Source: Kaistia sp. 32K (GTDB taxonomy: Bacteria > Pseudomonadota > Alphaproteobacteria > Rhizobiales > Kaistiaceae). From it: a stretch of DNA of 64,000 bases. The stretch lies in assembly GCF_016629525.1 (NCBI RefSeq), contig NZ_AP024269.1, forward strand, positions 2,728,001 to 2,792,000. Direction: 5' to 3'. A model generated the notes under the pieces. That model was given only the letters and a program-made list of their open reading frames with translations, was not told the origin of the DNA and did not search any database. The position numbers and the translations under genes were made by a program. Shown piece by piece: positions 26,625-34,772 of this stretch (within the stretch, counting starts at the first letter, position 1; each line of letters opens with the position of its first letter).

Positions 26625-27878
26625 GTGAGCCAAATGCGCGTGAACTACGGTCAATCCGTCTATGGCGAGGAAGAGATCGCGGCGGTCGTCAAGGTCATGC
26701 GCTCGTCGACGCAGATGGGCCCCTCGGTCCGGGCCATGGAGCAGCGCGTCGCCGCCCTGTTCGCCAAGCCGCATGGCGTCATGGTCAATTCAGGTTCGTC
26801 GGCGAACTATCTGGCGATCGAGATCCTCGACCTGCCCAAGGGCTCCGAGGTGATCACGCCGGCGCTGACCTTCGCGACAACCGTCGCGCCGATCGTGCGC
26901 GCCGGTCTCGTCCCCGCCTTCGTCGACGCGGCCGAGGCCACCTACAACATCGACGTCGCAGCGATCGAGCGCATGATCTCGCCGAATACGCGCGCCGTGA
27001 TGATCCCGTCGCTGATCGGCAATCTGCCGGACTGGGACAAGATCCGCGCCATCGCCGACCGGCACGGCCTGATCGTCGTCGAGGACAGCGCCGATACGCT
27101 CGGCGCCACGCTCGACGGGACGAGCACCGGCACCCGCTCCGACATCAGCACCACCAGCTTCTACGGCTCGCATGTGATCACCGCCGCCGGCAATGGCGGC
27201 ATGGTCTGCATCCGCGACGACGAGCTGGCGCGGCGCGCCAAGCTGCTCCGCTCCTGGGGCCGAACCTCGTCGCTCTTCGTCGATTCCGAGACGATCGAGA
27301 ACCGCTTCAACGTCGAGCTCGACGGCTTCGCCTATGACGCCAAGTTCGTCTTCGAGGAGCTCGGCTTCAACGTCGAGCCGTCCGAAATCGGCGCCGCCTT
27401 CGGGCTGGTGCAGCTCGACCGGCTGGAGCAGAACATCGCGGCGCGGGAGCGGAACTTCGCCGCGCAGCGCGCCTTCTTCGCCGATTACGAAGAATGGTTC
27501 CTGCTGCCGAGGCAGATCGCCGGCGCGCGGACCGGTTGGCTGGCCTTCCCCCTCACCGTCAGGCCCGACGCCCCGTTCACCCGGCGCGACATGCAGATCT
27601 TCCTGGAGCGGCGCGACATCCAGACCCGGCCGGTCTTCACCGGCAACATCCTGCGCCAGCCGGCCATGGCCGGCGTCCAGCACAAGGCGGCGCCGGGCGG
27701 CTATCCCGTCGCCGACGACGTCATGCGCGGCGGCATCCTGCTCGCCTGCCACCACGGCCTGACGGAGGCGCAGCTCGCGCATATCCACGAGACCTTCCGG
27801 GATTTCGCCAGGGAAATCTCCGGCCGGCCCGCCGCCCGGATGGATCGCTCCCCGGCGGCGATCGCAGGGGGCCCGTGA
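26625..27878 (+). CDS. RfbH-like PLP protein (sugar 3-dehydrase type) without iron-sulfur cysteines
   Basis: A 417-residue DegT-fold protein. At the PLP-lysine position it has His183 (TSFYGSHVITAAGNGG), as in RfbH/E1 and ColD 3-dehydrases, so it should remove the C3 hydroxyl rather than transaminate. YAFDAK-like text (FAYDAKFVFEELGFN) also matches RfbH. RfbH/E1 enzymes bind a [2Fe-2S] cluster through a C-x57-C-x-C-x7-C set; here those places read EDSADTLG and SWGRTSSL, and the whole protein has only two cysteines. It follows rfbG by 27 bases. Known E1 enzymes also need a reductase partner (RfbI/AscD), which is absent from this operon. A ColD-like, cluster-free mechanism is the simplest inference. 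Confidence 0.85.
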   Translation: MSQMRVNYGQSVYGEEEIAAVVKVMRSSTQMGPSVRAMEQRVAALFAKPHGVMVNSGSSANYLAIEILDLPKGSEVITPALTFATTVAPIVRAGLVPAFVDAAEATYNIDVAAIERMISPNTRAVMIPSLIGNLPDWDKIRAIADRHGLIVVEDSADTLGATLDGTSTGTRSDISTTSFYGSHVITAAGNGGMVCIRDDELARRAKLLRSWGRTSSLFVDSETIENRFNVELDGFAYDAKFVFEELGFNVEPSEIGAAFGLVQLDRLEQNIAARERNFAAQRAFFADYEEWFLLPRQIAGARTGWLAFPLTVRPDAPFTRRDMQIFLERRDIQTRPVFTGNILRQPAMAGVQHKAAPGGYPVADDVMRGGILLACHHGLTEAQLAHIHETFRDFAREISGRPAARMDRSPAAIAGGP

Positions 27879-27898
27879 AGGGCGCGGAGGCGGCGACG

Positions 27899-28870
27899 AT
27901 GTCGCGGATCCTGATCACCGGCGGCGCAGGCTTCATCGGCTCGCATCTGGTCGACACCTGCCTCGCCGCCGGCCATGTCGTGCATGTGCCCGTCCGGCCC
28001 GGCTCCGACGACCATCGCCTGCGCCACGCCTCGGGCCGACTCGTCCGTCACGATTTCGACCTAGTGGACGAGGATGCGCTGCGCCGCTTCATGGCGGACG
28101 CGCAGCCGGAGCTGATCTTCCACCTCGCGGCGCGGCCCCGCCGCCCCGAGGATCCGGATTTCGACGACGCGCGCGATGTCGTGCGCGAGGATCTCCTGGG
28201 GCTGATCGGGCTGATCGCCGCCGCGGCCAGCGTCCCGCGCCCGGCGAAGAAGCTGGTCCGCACTGGCTCGCTCGCGGAATATGGCGCGGCGCCCTCGCCC
28301 TATGACGAGGCCGTCCGCGAGGCGCCGCTGACGGCCTATGCCGCAGGCCTCGTCGCGGCGACGCATTTCTGCGCCGCGCTCGGCCGTCGCCTGACCTTTC
28401 CCATCGTCACCGCCCGGCTCGCCCTCACCTATGGCCCGGCGCAATCGACCGAATACCTGCTGCCGCTGCTGATCCAGCGCTGTCTCGCCGGCGAGCGGAT
28501 CTTCGTGCGCCATCCGACCGACCGGCGCGACCTCGTGCATGTCGACGATGTCGTCGACGCCCTGCTGCGGCTCGGCGCCGCCCCCCGCCCCGAAGCGGCG
28601 ATCGTCAACATCGCCAGCGGCGTCGCCCCTTCCATGCGCGAGGTGGCCGAACGCGTCATCGAGCTTACCGGCGCCGATCCGGACTCGATCACCTATGGCG
28701 ACGAGCGGGCCTCGTCCGGCGCCGCCGATTTCCGCGGCACGACGGCGCTGGCGGCGCGGTGGCTCGGCTGGCGCGCCAGGACGCCGTTTTCCGAAGGGCT
28801 GGCGCGCACCGTCGACTGGTATCGCGCTGCCCTGCCCGAGACGCGCGCCCGCGCCGGGGAGGTGTCGTGA
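27899..28870 (+). CDS. NAD-dependent epimerase/dehydratase (SDR) with atypical active site
   Basis: A 323-residue extended SDR. The nucleotide loop ILITGGAGFIGSHLVD and LIFHLAARPR are normal. The catalytic Ser/Thr region is VRTGSLAEYG, but the Y-x3-K motif reads Y147-A-A-G-L151: the Lys is Leu. The ATG at 27899 has GGAGG eight bases upstream; a GTG at 27875 that overlaps the previous stop is a weaker alternative. In related clusters this position holds a CDP-paratose, abequose or similar 4-ketoreductase or epimerase, which would finish the sugar. Loss of the Lys makes ordinary reductase chemistry doubtful. It ends in a TGATG overlap with the next gene. Confidence 0.82.
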   Translation: MSRILITGGAGFIGSHLVDTCLAAGHVVHVPVRPGSDDHRLRHASGRLVRHDFDLVDEDALRRFMADAQPELIFHLAARPRRPEDPDFDDARDVVREDLLGLIGLIAAAASVPRPAKKLVRTGSLAEYGAAPSPYDEAVREAPLTAYAAGLVAATHFCAALGRRLTFPIVTARLALTYGPAQSTEYLLPLLIQRCLAGERIFVRHPTDRRDLVHVDDVVDALLRLGAAPRPEAAIVNIASGVAPSMREVAERVIELTGADPDSITYGDERASSGAADFRGTTALAARWLGWRARTPFSEGLARTVDWYRAALPETRARAGEVS

Positions 28871-29862
28871 TGGCCCATCCGAAGCCGCTGGTCTCCGTGC
28901 TGGTGCCCGCCTTCAACGAGGAGGCGAATGTCCGCCGCGCCTATGAGGCGATCACCGACACCTTTCTCACGCTTCCCGGCTACGACCACGAGATCGTCTT
29001 CACCGACAACCACTCGACCGACCGCACCTTCGAGATCCTGAAGGAGATCGCCCACGACGACCCGCGCGTCCGCGTCATCCGCTTCAGCCGCAATGTCGGC
29101 TACCAGCTGTCGCTGCTCACCGCCTACAAGGCCGCCAACGGCGATTGCTCGGTGCAGATCGACTGCGACCTGCAGGATCCGCCGCATCATATCCCCGCCA
29201 TGCTCGGGCTCTGGCGGGAGGGGCACCAGGTCGTCTATGGCATCCGCAAATCGCTGCAGGACGGCTGGTTCACGGCGCTGCTCCGGCGCGGTTTCTATCG
29301 CTCGATCCACGCGCTCAGCGAGGACGAACTGCCGGTCAATGCCGGCGAGTTCCGCCTGGTCGATCGCCGCATCCTGACCGAGCTCCGCCAGGTCGACGAC
29401 ACCTCGCCCTATGTCCGCGGCCTGATCAGCGCCATGGGCTTTTCGCAGGTCGGCTTCGAATATGACCGGCAGGCGCGGGTCGCCGGCGGCAGCAAGTTTC
29501 CGTTCCGCGCCATGCTGGCGCTCGCCGTCGACGGCATCCTCAACCACTCGCTGGCGCCGCTCCGCCTCGCCTCGATGGCGAGCCTCGTCGTCGGCACGGT
29601 GACGCTGCTGCTGCTCTTCGGCTATCTTGTCGGCAAGCTCTTGTTCGGCCAGGACTGGCCGGCCGGCTTCGCCACGACGACCATGCTGCTGCTGCTCTCG
29701 ATCACCTTGAACGCCGTCTTCCTCGGGATCGTCGGCGAATATATCGGCCGCATCTTCATGCAGTCGAAGCACCGGCCGAAACCGATCGTCGAGGCGACGC
29801 TGAACGGCGACGCCGGGCGGCGCGTGCGCAAGCTGACCATTCCGGACCTGGAGGCCGGCTGA
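28870..29862 (+). CDS. GtrB-like family 2 glycosyltransferase (polyprenyl-phosphate sugar synthase)
   Basis: A 330-residue protein: an N-terminal GT2 domain (VSVLVPAFNEEANVRRAYEA; D-x-D-like QIDCDLQDPP) and two C-terminal membrane helices (about MASLVVGTVTLLLLFGYLVG and MLLLLSITLNAVFLGIVG). This is the GtrB/Dpm1-like architecture that moves a sugar from a nucleotide donor to undecaprenyl phosphate on the cytoplasmic face. It is coupled by a one-base TGATG overlap to the SDR before it and to the GtrA-like gene after it. GtrB enzymes usually use UDP-glucose; here the neighbours suggest a CDP-deoxyhexose donor, which is an inference. Confidence 0.88.
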   Translation: MAHPKPLVSVLVPAFNEEANVRRAYEAITDTFLTLPGYDHEIVFTDNHSTDRTFEILKEIAHDDPRVRVIRFSRNVGYQLSLLTAYKAANGDCSVQIDCDLQDPPHHIPAMLGLWREGHQVVYGIRKSLQDGWFTALLRRGFYRSIHALSEDELPVNAGEFRLVDRRILTELRQVDDTSPYVRGLISAMGFSQVGFEYDRQARVAGGSKFPFRAMLALAVDGILNHSLAPLRLASMASLVVGTVTLLLLFGYLVGKLLFGQDWPAGFATTTMLLLLSITLNAVFLGIVGEYIGRIFMQSKHRPKPIVEATLNGDAGRRVRKLTIPDLEAG

Positions 29863-30254
29863 TGCTCTCGCCTTCCGTCCCGCCCCGCGCGGGGAACCTC
29901 GATACGCTGCTGCGCTTCGCGGCGGTCGGCGTCGTGACGACGCTGCTCGACATCGCCGTCTTCACCGGGCTGACGGCGGCGGGCGCGCCGCCCGCGCCGG
30001 CCAACCTCGTCTCCTATTCCTGCGGCATCGTCGTCAGCTACACGCTGAACCGAAGCTGGACCTTCGAGGTCGGCCACAGCCCGATGCAGGCGCTGAAATT
30101 CGGCGCTTCGACGCTGACCGGGCTGCTGATCTCGACAGTCCTCGTCGCCGCGCTCGCCACCCTGATGCCGGCGCCCTTCGCCAAGGTGCTGAGCGTTCCC
30201 GTCGTCTTCTGCTGGAACTATTTTACCGCCCGGCTTTGGGTGTTTCGAGCCTGA
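29862..30254 (+). CDS. GtrA family membrane protein (putative lipid-sugar flippase)
   Basis: A 130-residue protein with four hydrophobic segments and the GtrA-family opening LLRFAAVGVVTTLLDIAVF, then SYTLNRSWTF and CWNYFTARLWVFRA, where the N-x3-R/W-x-F patterns are typical. GtrA proteins are thought to flip undecaprenyl-phosphate sugars to the periplasm. It overlaps the GtrB-like stop by one base and ends the rfbF operon, just before a bidirectional hairpin at 30259. Confidence 0.88.
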   Translation: MLSPSVPPRAGNLDTLLRFAAVGVVTTLLDIAVFTGLTAAGAPPAPANLVSYSCGIVVSYTLNRSWTFEVGHSPMQALKFGASTLTGLLISTVLVAALATLMPAPFAKVLSVPVVFCWNYFTARLWVFRA

Positions 30255-30258
30255 AGGG

Positions 30259-30283
30259 GGCGGGGCACGATCCGCACCCCGCC
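30259..30283. terminator. Hairpin between convergent genes
   Basis: GGCGGGG and CCCCGCC form a perfect seven-base stem with an 11-base loop in the 39-base gap between the converging GtrA-like gene (stop 30254) and the oxidoreductase gene (stop 30294). It has no clear T-run on either side, so a bidirectional terminator is likely but not certain. Confidence 0.5.
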
Positions 30284-30293
30284 GCCAAGCCCT

Positions 30294-31337
30294 TTACACC
30301 GCCTCGTCCTTGCCGGTGCGGTCGGAGAGCTGCGCCAGGTCCAGTATCTTCTGAATGCCGGCGGCGCGGCGGAAGGTCGGCTCCTGCGCCTCGCCGGCGC
30401 GGACTGCCGCGACGAAGCGCTGGTAATTGGTCTCGACCGGCTCCAGCGGAACCTCGCGCCAGGTCGCCGTGTCGAGATCGTCGCCCCGGCAGACGCGCAG
30501 CGTCGAGACGCCGGTGTTGTAATTGATCTCCAGCGCGCCCTTCTGGCAGAAGATCCGGAGCAGCAATTCGTCGAGATGGCCGGCCGCCATGCGCGTCGCG
30601 TGAATGACGCCGACCGCGCCGGAGGTGAAATCGACATTCAGGGTGAAGCTGTCATTGGCGTCGAGGTCGTATTCGCCGATGCGATTTCCCGGCGCCTTGT
30701 CGAAGGTCTTCAGCCGGCCGAACACATGCGCGATGTCGAGGCCGGCGCCATAGGAGGCGAAATCGACGAGGTGGATGCCGATGTCGCCGAGCGTGCCGTT
30801 CGATCCGTGCTTCTTGGAGAGCCGCCAGAGCCATTTGCTCTCGGTCTGCCAGTCGCCCCAGGCCTTGGCGACGAGCCAGCTCTGCAGATAGGAAGCCTCG
30901 ACATGGCGCACCGGGCCGAGCTCGCCCGAAAGCACGATCTCGCGCCCCTTCTGGATGGCCGGCGAGTTGCGATAGGTGAAGTTCACCATGCCGACCTTGC
31001 CGGAAGCCTCGATCGCCTCCGTCATCTCCATCGCCTTCTCCGCATCGGTCGCCAGCGGCTTCTCGCAGAAGACATGCTTGCCGGCAGCGATCGCCTGCAT
31101 CGTCGTCGGATGATGGATGCGGTCCGGCGTGACATTCGCCACCGCGTCGAACTCGCCCCAGGCCAGCGCTTCCTCAAGCGTCGCGAACTGCCGTTCGATC
31201 CCGTGCTCGGCGCAGAAGGCGGCGAGACGCTCCGGCACGACATCGACGCCGCCGACGACGCTCACCCCCTCGATGGCGGAAAAATTCTTGGCATGCTGAT
31301 TGGCCATGCCTCCCGTGCCCAGAATGAGCAGACGCAT
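30294..31337 (-). CDS. Gfo/Idh/MocA family NAD(P)-dependent oxidoreductase
   Basis: A 347-residue two-domain dehydrogenase. The Rossmann loop is LILGTGGMANQHAKNF, the conserved substrate/cofactor Lys is in GKHVFCEKPLA (E-K-P), and the C-terminal domain contains GTLGDIGIHLVDFASY, with the catalytic Asp/His pair of the family. Such enzymes oxidise or epimerise sugars, inositols and their derivatives. GGGAGGAAGG precedes the ATG. It stands alone between the CDP-sugar operon and the SoxR region; the substrate cannot be told. Confidence 0.9.
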   Translation of the reverse strand: MRLLILGTGGMANQHAKNFSAIEGVSVVGGVDVVPERLAAFCAEHGIERQFATLEEALAWGEFDAVANVTPDRIHHPTTMQAIAAGKHVFCEKPLATDAEKAMEMTEAIEASGKVGMVNFTYRNSPAIQKGREIVLSGELGPVRHVEASYLQSWLVAKAWGDWQTESKWLWRLSKKHGSNGTLGDIGIHLVDFASYGAGLDIAHVFGRLKTFDKAPGNRIGEYDLDANDSFTLNVDFTSGAVGVIHATRMAAGHLDELLLRIFCQKGALEINYNTGVSTLRVCRGDDLDTATWREVPLEPVETNYQRFVAAVRAGEAQEPTFRRAAGIQKILDLAQLSDRTGKDEAV

Positions 31338-31482
31338 CTCGACCCTTCCTCCCGGTCCCGATTGAAGCCGCGCCCGGGCCTCTTCCCTCCCGAGCGCGAC
31401 TGGCGCAATCGCTTCGTTGCGCCCCCGGATGATAGCGACGGCTTTCCTTCCGGAACAAGCTCGGAAAGGCGCCGGACGACTC

Positions 31483-31520
31483 GGGGAGCGGACGCCGGGG
31501 GGACGGAGCGTCCGCTCCCC
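31483..31520 (-). terminator. Long hairpin downstream of the MFS exporter gene
   Basis: GGGGAGCGGACG and CGTCCGCTCCCC form a perfect 12-base stem with a 14-base loop. It lies between the stop of the MFS gene (31612) and the start of the oxidoreductase gene (31337), both on the minus strand. No T-run follows, so termination efficiency is uncertain. Confidence 0.5.
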
Positions 31521-31611
31521 GGCGCTCAGCGCCGGCGCATCGACCGGCGCGACGGGACCGCGAAGTGAGTGCGGGAAACGAGAGGCGACGCGCTGATGCG
31601 CGGCACGATCA

Positions 31612-33078
31612 TCACTTCCCGGCCGTGAGCCGCACGACCCGGAGCGCGACGGCGATGCAGAGGAGCGGCGCGATGGCGAAGATCCCCGCGAGCCACAGCG
31701 CGGCGCTGGTCGCGCCTTCGACCCCGCCGGGATTGGCGATGCCGGCGATGTTCGCGACCATGCCGGCGCAGGCGGTGCCGAACGCCATGGCGAAGAGCTG
31801 CACCGTCGTCACGCCGCCCGAGGCCAGGTCCTGCTCCTCCGCCGGCGCGCTCAGGAAGATGCGGGTGACGAGATTGGGCCAGGCGAGACCGATGCCGAAG
31901 CCGATGAACACCAGGCCGAGGCAGATCGGGCCGAGCACTATCCAGTCGCCGCCACCGGCGACCGGCATGAACAGGGCGAACAGCACCAGGCCGATCAGGA
32001 CGAGAACCGGGCCGATCACGATCAGCCGGTGGCCGCTGCGCTTCTGCCAGCGCGAACTCAGGATCGACGCGACGCTCCAGCCGAGCGACATCAGCGCGGC
32101 GAGGTAGCCGGCCCAGAGCGGCGATTGTCCGTGCAGGTTCTGCAGCAAGTAGGGAACAAAGACCTCCGGCTGCAGAGCCACCATGAGCAGCGTGACCGCC
32201 AGATAGAGCGCCCCGAGCGGCGTGCCGATATGGAAGGAATTGCGGGGCAGCAGGCGCGCATTCGAACGGCTGTCCGCGACGGCGATCAGCCCGATCATCA
32301 CGAGGCCGCCGACGAGGCCGGCGATGTTCCAGGCGAGCTCCGACGACAGGCTTCCCGCCGAAACCGCCAGCACCGCGCCGGTGAGGAGCGCCAGCTGCGG
32401 CAAGGGCACGGAGACGCGCTCGCCGCGGTCCCAGCTGCTCTTCGGCAGCGTGACATAGGCAAGGATCGCGAACAGCGCCGCGAAGGGCAGCAGCGACGAG
32501 AACGCGGCGCGCCAGGCGCCATATTCGGCGAACACGCCGCCGACGGCCGGCCCGATCAACGTCGCCACGCCGAACATCGCCGCGACCAGGCCGATCGCCC
32601 GGCCCCAGAGCCGCTCCGGCAGGACGACGCGGGTCAGCGCATAGGCGAGCGCAAACAGGAAGCCGCCGCCGAGGCCCTGAACGCTGCGCCCGATCAGCAT
32701 GACCGGCATGTTCATCGCCAGCGAGCAGATCAGCGTGCCGGCGCCGAACAGCAGCGTCGCGATCAGATAGGCGCCGCGCGGCCCGCGGCTCCGCAGCAGT
32801 TTCGCGGTCAGCGCCGAGCCGAGGATCGACGCGACGACGAACAGCGTGGTCGCCCAGGCATAGAAATCGAGCCCGCCGATATCCGCGATCACGGACGGCA
32901 TGGCGGTGGTGGCGATGTAGATGTTCACGGCGTGCAGCGTCACGCCGCCCGCCAGCGCCAGAGCGTAGATGCCGTTTCTGCCAGAGAGCAGCTCACCCCA
33001 TCCGGCAGGGGTATCGCCCATGGAAGGCGGCGCGATGACGCCTGCCTCCGGAGCAAAATCAGTTAGGTCGTTGTGCAT
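31612..33078 (-). CDS. MFS drug/metabolite exporter (DHA2-like)
   Basis: A 488-residue transporter with 12-14 membrane segments. The loop after helix 2 reads LLRSRGPRGAYLIATLLFGA, a variant of the MFS motif A, and RSVQGLGGGFLFALAYAL matches the helix-4 motif B (R-x2-Q-G-x-G-G). It should pump out toxic or redox-active compounds using the proton gradient. AAGGAGG precedes the ATG. Its promoter contains a SoxR box with the characteristic 19-base spacing, so expression should rise when SoxR is oxidised. The soxR gene lies directly upstream on the same strand. Substrate unknown. Confidence 0.9.
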   Translation of the reverse strand: MHNDLTDFAPEAGVIAPPSMGDTPAGWGELLSGRNGIYALALAGGVTLHAVNIYIATTAMPSVIADIGGLDFYAWATTLFVVASILGSALTAKLLRSRGPRGAYLIATLLFGAGTLICSLAMNMPVMLIGRSVQGLGGGFLFALAYALTRVVLPERLWGRAIGLVAAMFGVATLIGPAVGGVFAEYGAWRAAFSSLLPFAALFAILAYVTLPKSSWDRGERVSVPLPQLALLTGAVLAVSAGSLSSELAWNIAGLVGGLVMIGLIAVADSRSNARLLPRNSFHIGTPLGALYLAVTLLMVALQPEVFVPYLLQNLHGQSPLWAGYLAALMSLGWSVASILSSRWQKRSGHRLIVIGPVLVLIGLVLFALFMPVAGGGDWIVLGPICLGLVFIGFGIGLAWPNLVTRIFLSAPAEEQDLASGGVTTVQLFAMAFGTACAGMVANIAGIANPGGVEGATSAALWLAGIFAIAPLLCIAVALRVVRLTAGK

Positions 33079-33118
33079 GTCGGCCTCCTTCGCGATCTCT
33101 CGTCGCTAGCCGACAGGG

Positions 33119-33149
33119 CTTATAGGACCTCAAGCATGGTTGAGGTCAA
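33119..33149 (-). promoter_or_regulatory. SoxR-regulated promoter of the MFS exporter
   Basis: On the minus strand TTGACC (33144-33149) and TATAAG (33119-33124) are separated by 19 bases, the long spacing required by MerR/SoxR activators. The spacer holds an inverted repeat at 33127-33146, ACCTCAAGCATGGTTGAGGT, with the same CCTCAA-6-TTGAGG layout as the E. coli soxS operator. This supports direct activation of the exporter by SoxR. Confidence 0.88.
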
Positions 33150-33278
33150 GCCTGTTCGTCATTTCCTAGCCAAAGACGAGCAAAACCATCCGCCGGCTAT
33201 GAGGGTCATCCGGCAAAGCTTTGATTTTTCAACGAAATCGACATTTCCGCGGCCGCACGTGTCAGGCCAGCCTCGCCC

Positions 33279-33734
33279 TCAACGGCGGGATTCGAGGCGT
33301 CGCGGGCCGGAGCCGACCTGGCCGAGCTGGTCGTCCGGATTGCGCAGCGGGCACTCCGTGAGAGACAGGCAGCCGCAGCCGATGCAGCTCGTCAGCTGGT
33401 CGCGAAGCTGCGTCAGCGCCACGATTCGCTCCTCCAGCATGTCCTTCCAGCCATCGGTGAAAAGCCGCCAGTCCCGCGCATTGGGGACACGGTCATGCGG
33501 GAGCCCCTCCAGCGCATCCTGGATGACGGCGAGCGGGATGCCGGCGCGCTGGGCGATCTTGATGATGGCGATCCGGCGGAGCACGGCGCGGTGATAGCGG
33601 CGCTGGTTGCCGGCTGTGCGCCAGCCTTCGATCAGCCCCTTGCTCTCGTAGTAGTGCACGGCGGAGACGGCGATGCCGCTCCGCTTCGCCACTTCGCCCA
33701 CCGTCAGCGTCGACTTGCTGGTGTTCTCGCTCAT
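33279..33734 (-). CDS. soxR: SoxR, redox-sensing MerR-family activator
   Basis: A 151-residue regulator. The MerR-type winged helix is in LTVGEVAKRSGIAVSAVHYY, a dimerisation helix follows, and the [2Fe-2S] ligands are CIGCGCLSLTEC (C-x2-C-x-C-x5-C), diagnostic for SoxR. One-electron oxidation of the cluster by redox-cycling compounds turns it into an activator. The ATG at 33734 is chosen because GAGG lies five bases before it; an ATG at 33749 would place the start inside the operator. There is no soxS gene nearby; outside enterics SoxR usually controls efflux genes directly, which fits the SoxR box at the MFS gene. Confidence 0.95.
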   Translation of the reverse strand: MSENTSKSTLTVGEVAKRSGIAVSAVHYYESKGLIEGWRTAGNQRRYHRAVLRRIAIIKIAQRAGIPLAVIQDALEGLPHDRVPNARDWRLFTDGWKDMLEERIVALTQLRDQLTSCIGCGCLSLTECPLRNPDDQLGQVGSGPRRLESRR

Positions 33735-33738
33735 CGGA

Positions 33739-33758
33739 ACCTCAATCATGCATGAGGT
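33739..33758. promoter_or_regulatory. SoxR-box-like inverted repeat immediately upstream of soxR
   Basis: ACCTCAATCATGCATGAGGT has arms ACCTCA and TGAGGT around eight bases, close to the box at 33127. It ends four bases before the soxR start codon and includes its ribosome-binding GAGG. No good -35/-10 pair with 19-base spacing was seen around it, so repression or autoregulation is more likely than activation. Confidence 0.6.
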
Positions 33759-33965
33759 CTATCGGCCAGGGCGACGGTTAACAAGGCGTTACCACTCTTC
33801 GCGACGGATCCGCCGATTATTCCAAGTCATGACTTGACATATCCCGGAAAGAATTTATCAAAGCATCAGCTTGGCAAATAGGCCGCCCGCGCCGGACACG
33901 GCGTCATGTCGGCCGCTGCCGGAAGCCGCGCCCGACCGTTCGGGCGAACCGATGAGGACATCACC

Positions 33966-34574
33966 ATGGCATTCGAACTTCCCGCCCTTCCCTATTCGAC
34001 CGACGCGCTGGCTGAAGCCGGCATGAGCGCCGAGACGCTGGAGCTGCATCACGGCAAGCACCATCAGGCCTATGTCACGGCGCTGAACGGCTTCGTCGAG
34101 AAGAACGACGTGCTGAAGGGCAAGTCGCTCGAGGAGATCGTCCGTTTCGCCAACGGCAAGGCGGATCTCGCGCCCGTCTTCAACAATGCCGGCCAGCACT
34201 GGAATCACATCCTGTTCTGGCAGTCGCTGGCGCCGAAGGGCGGCAAGCTGCCGGGCGCACTGGAAAAGAAGCTCGTCGAGGATTTCGGCAGCGTCGACGC
34301 CTTCAAGGACGCCTTCAAGACGGCGGCGACGACGCAGTTCGGCTCCGGCTGGGCCTGGCTGGTGCTCGGCCAGGACGGCAAGCTCAAGGTGACGAAGACG
34401 GCCAATGCCGACAATCCGTTCGCCGCCGGTCAGGGCCACGCCCTTCTCGGGCTTGATGTCTGGGAGCACAGCTATTACGTCGATTTCCGCAATCGCCGTC
34501 CGGACTATGTCGGCAATTTCCTCGACAAGCTGGCCAATTACGAGTTCGCCGAAGCGCGCCTGAACCAGGCCTGA
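33966..34574 (+). CDS. sodB: Superoxide dismutase, Fe/Mn family
   Basis: A 202-residue iron/manganese superoxide dismutase. The start at 33966 gives MAFELPALPYSTDAL, the standard N-terminus; an upstream in-frame extension is not homologous. Metal ligands are His in LELHHGKHHQAYV and NNAGQHWNH, and Asp and His in GLDVWEHSYYVDF. The QHWNHILFWQSL and GSGWAWLVL stretches resemble SodB (Fe) rather than SodA, though the metal cannot be decided by eye. It lies near soxR and fpr in a cluster of redox-defence genes. A hairpin follows the stop. Confidence 0.95.
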   Translation: MAFELPALPYSTDALAEAGMSAETLELHHGKHHQAYVTALNGFVEKNDVLKGKSLEEIVRFANGKADLAPVFNNAGQHWNHILFWQSLAPKGGKLPGALEKKLVEDFGSVDAFKDAFKTAATTQFGSGWAWLVLGQDGKLKVTKTANADNPFAAGQGHALLGLDVWEHSYYVDFRNRRPDYVGNFLDKLANYEFAEARLNQA

Positions 34575-34584
34575 CCTCGGCAGC

Positions 34585-34613
34585 GCGGCGGCTCCCGCCC
34601 CTGGAGCCGTCGC
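34585..34613 (+). terminator. Hairpin after sodB
   Basis: GCGGCGGCTCC and GGAGCCGTCGC pair at ten of eleven positions around a seven-base loop, eleven bases after the sodB stop. There is no proper T-run (TCGTTC follows), so it is a probable rather than classical terminator. Confidence 0.5.
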
Positions 34614-34772
34614 CTCGTTCGGAAAGCAGGCCGCAAGGCGAGGAAGCCGATCCTTCGGTCCGGAGGAAAAGGAATCCATGTCACAAGACTCGCCGGGCGG
34701 CGCTCTACGGGGTAAGCCGTCACACCACCGGCAATTCAGGCCAACCGAACGACGCAGCGAGCCCCTCAGAGC

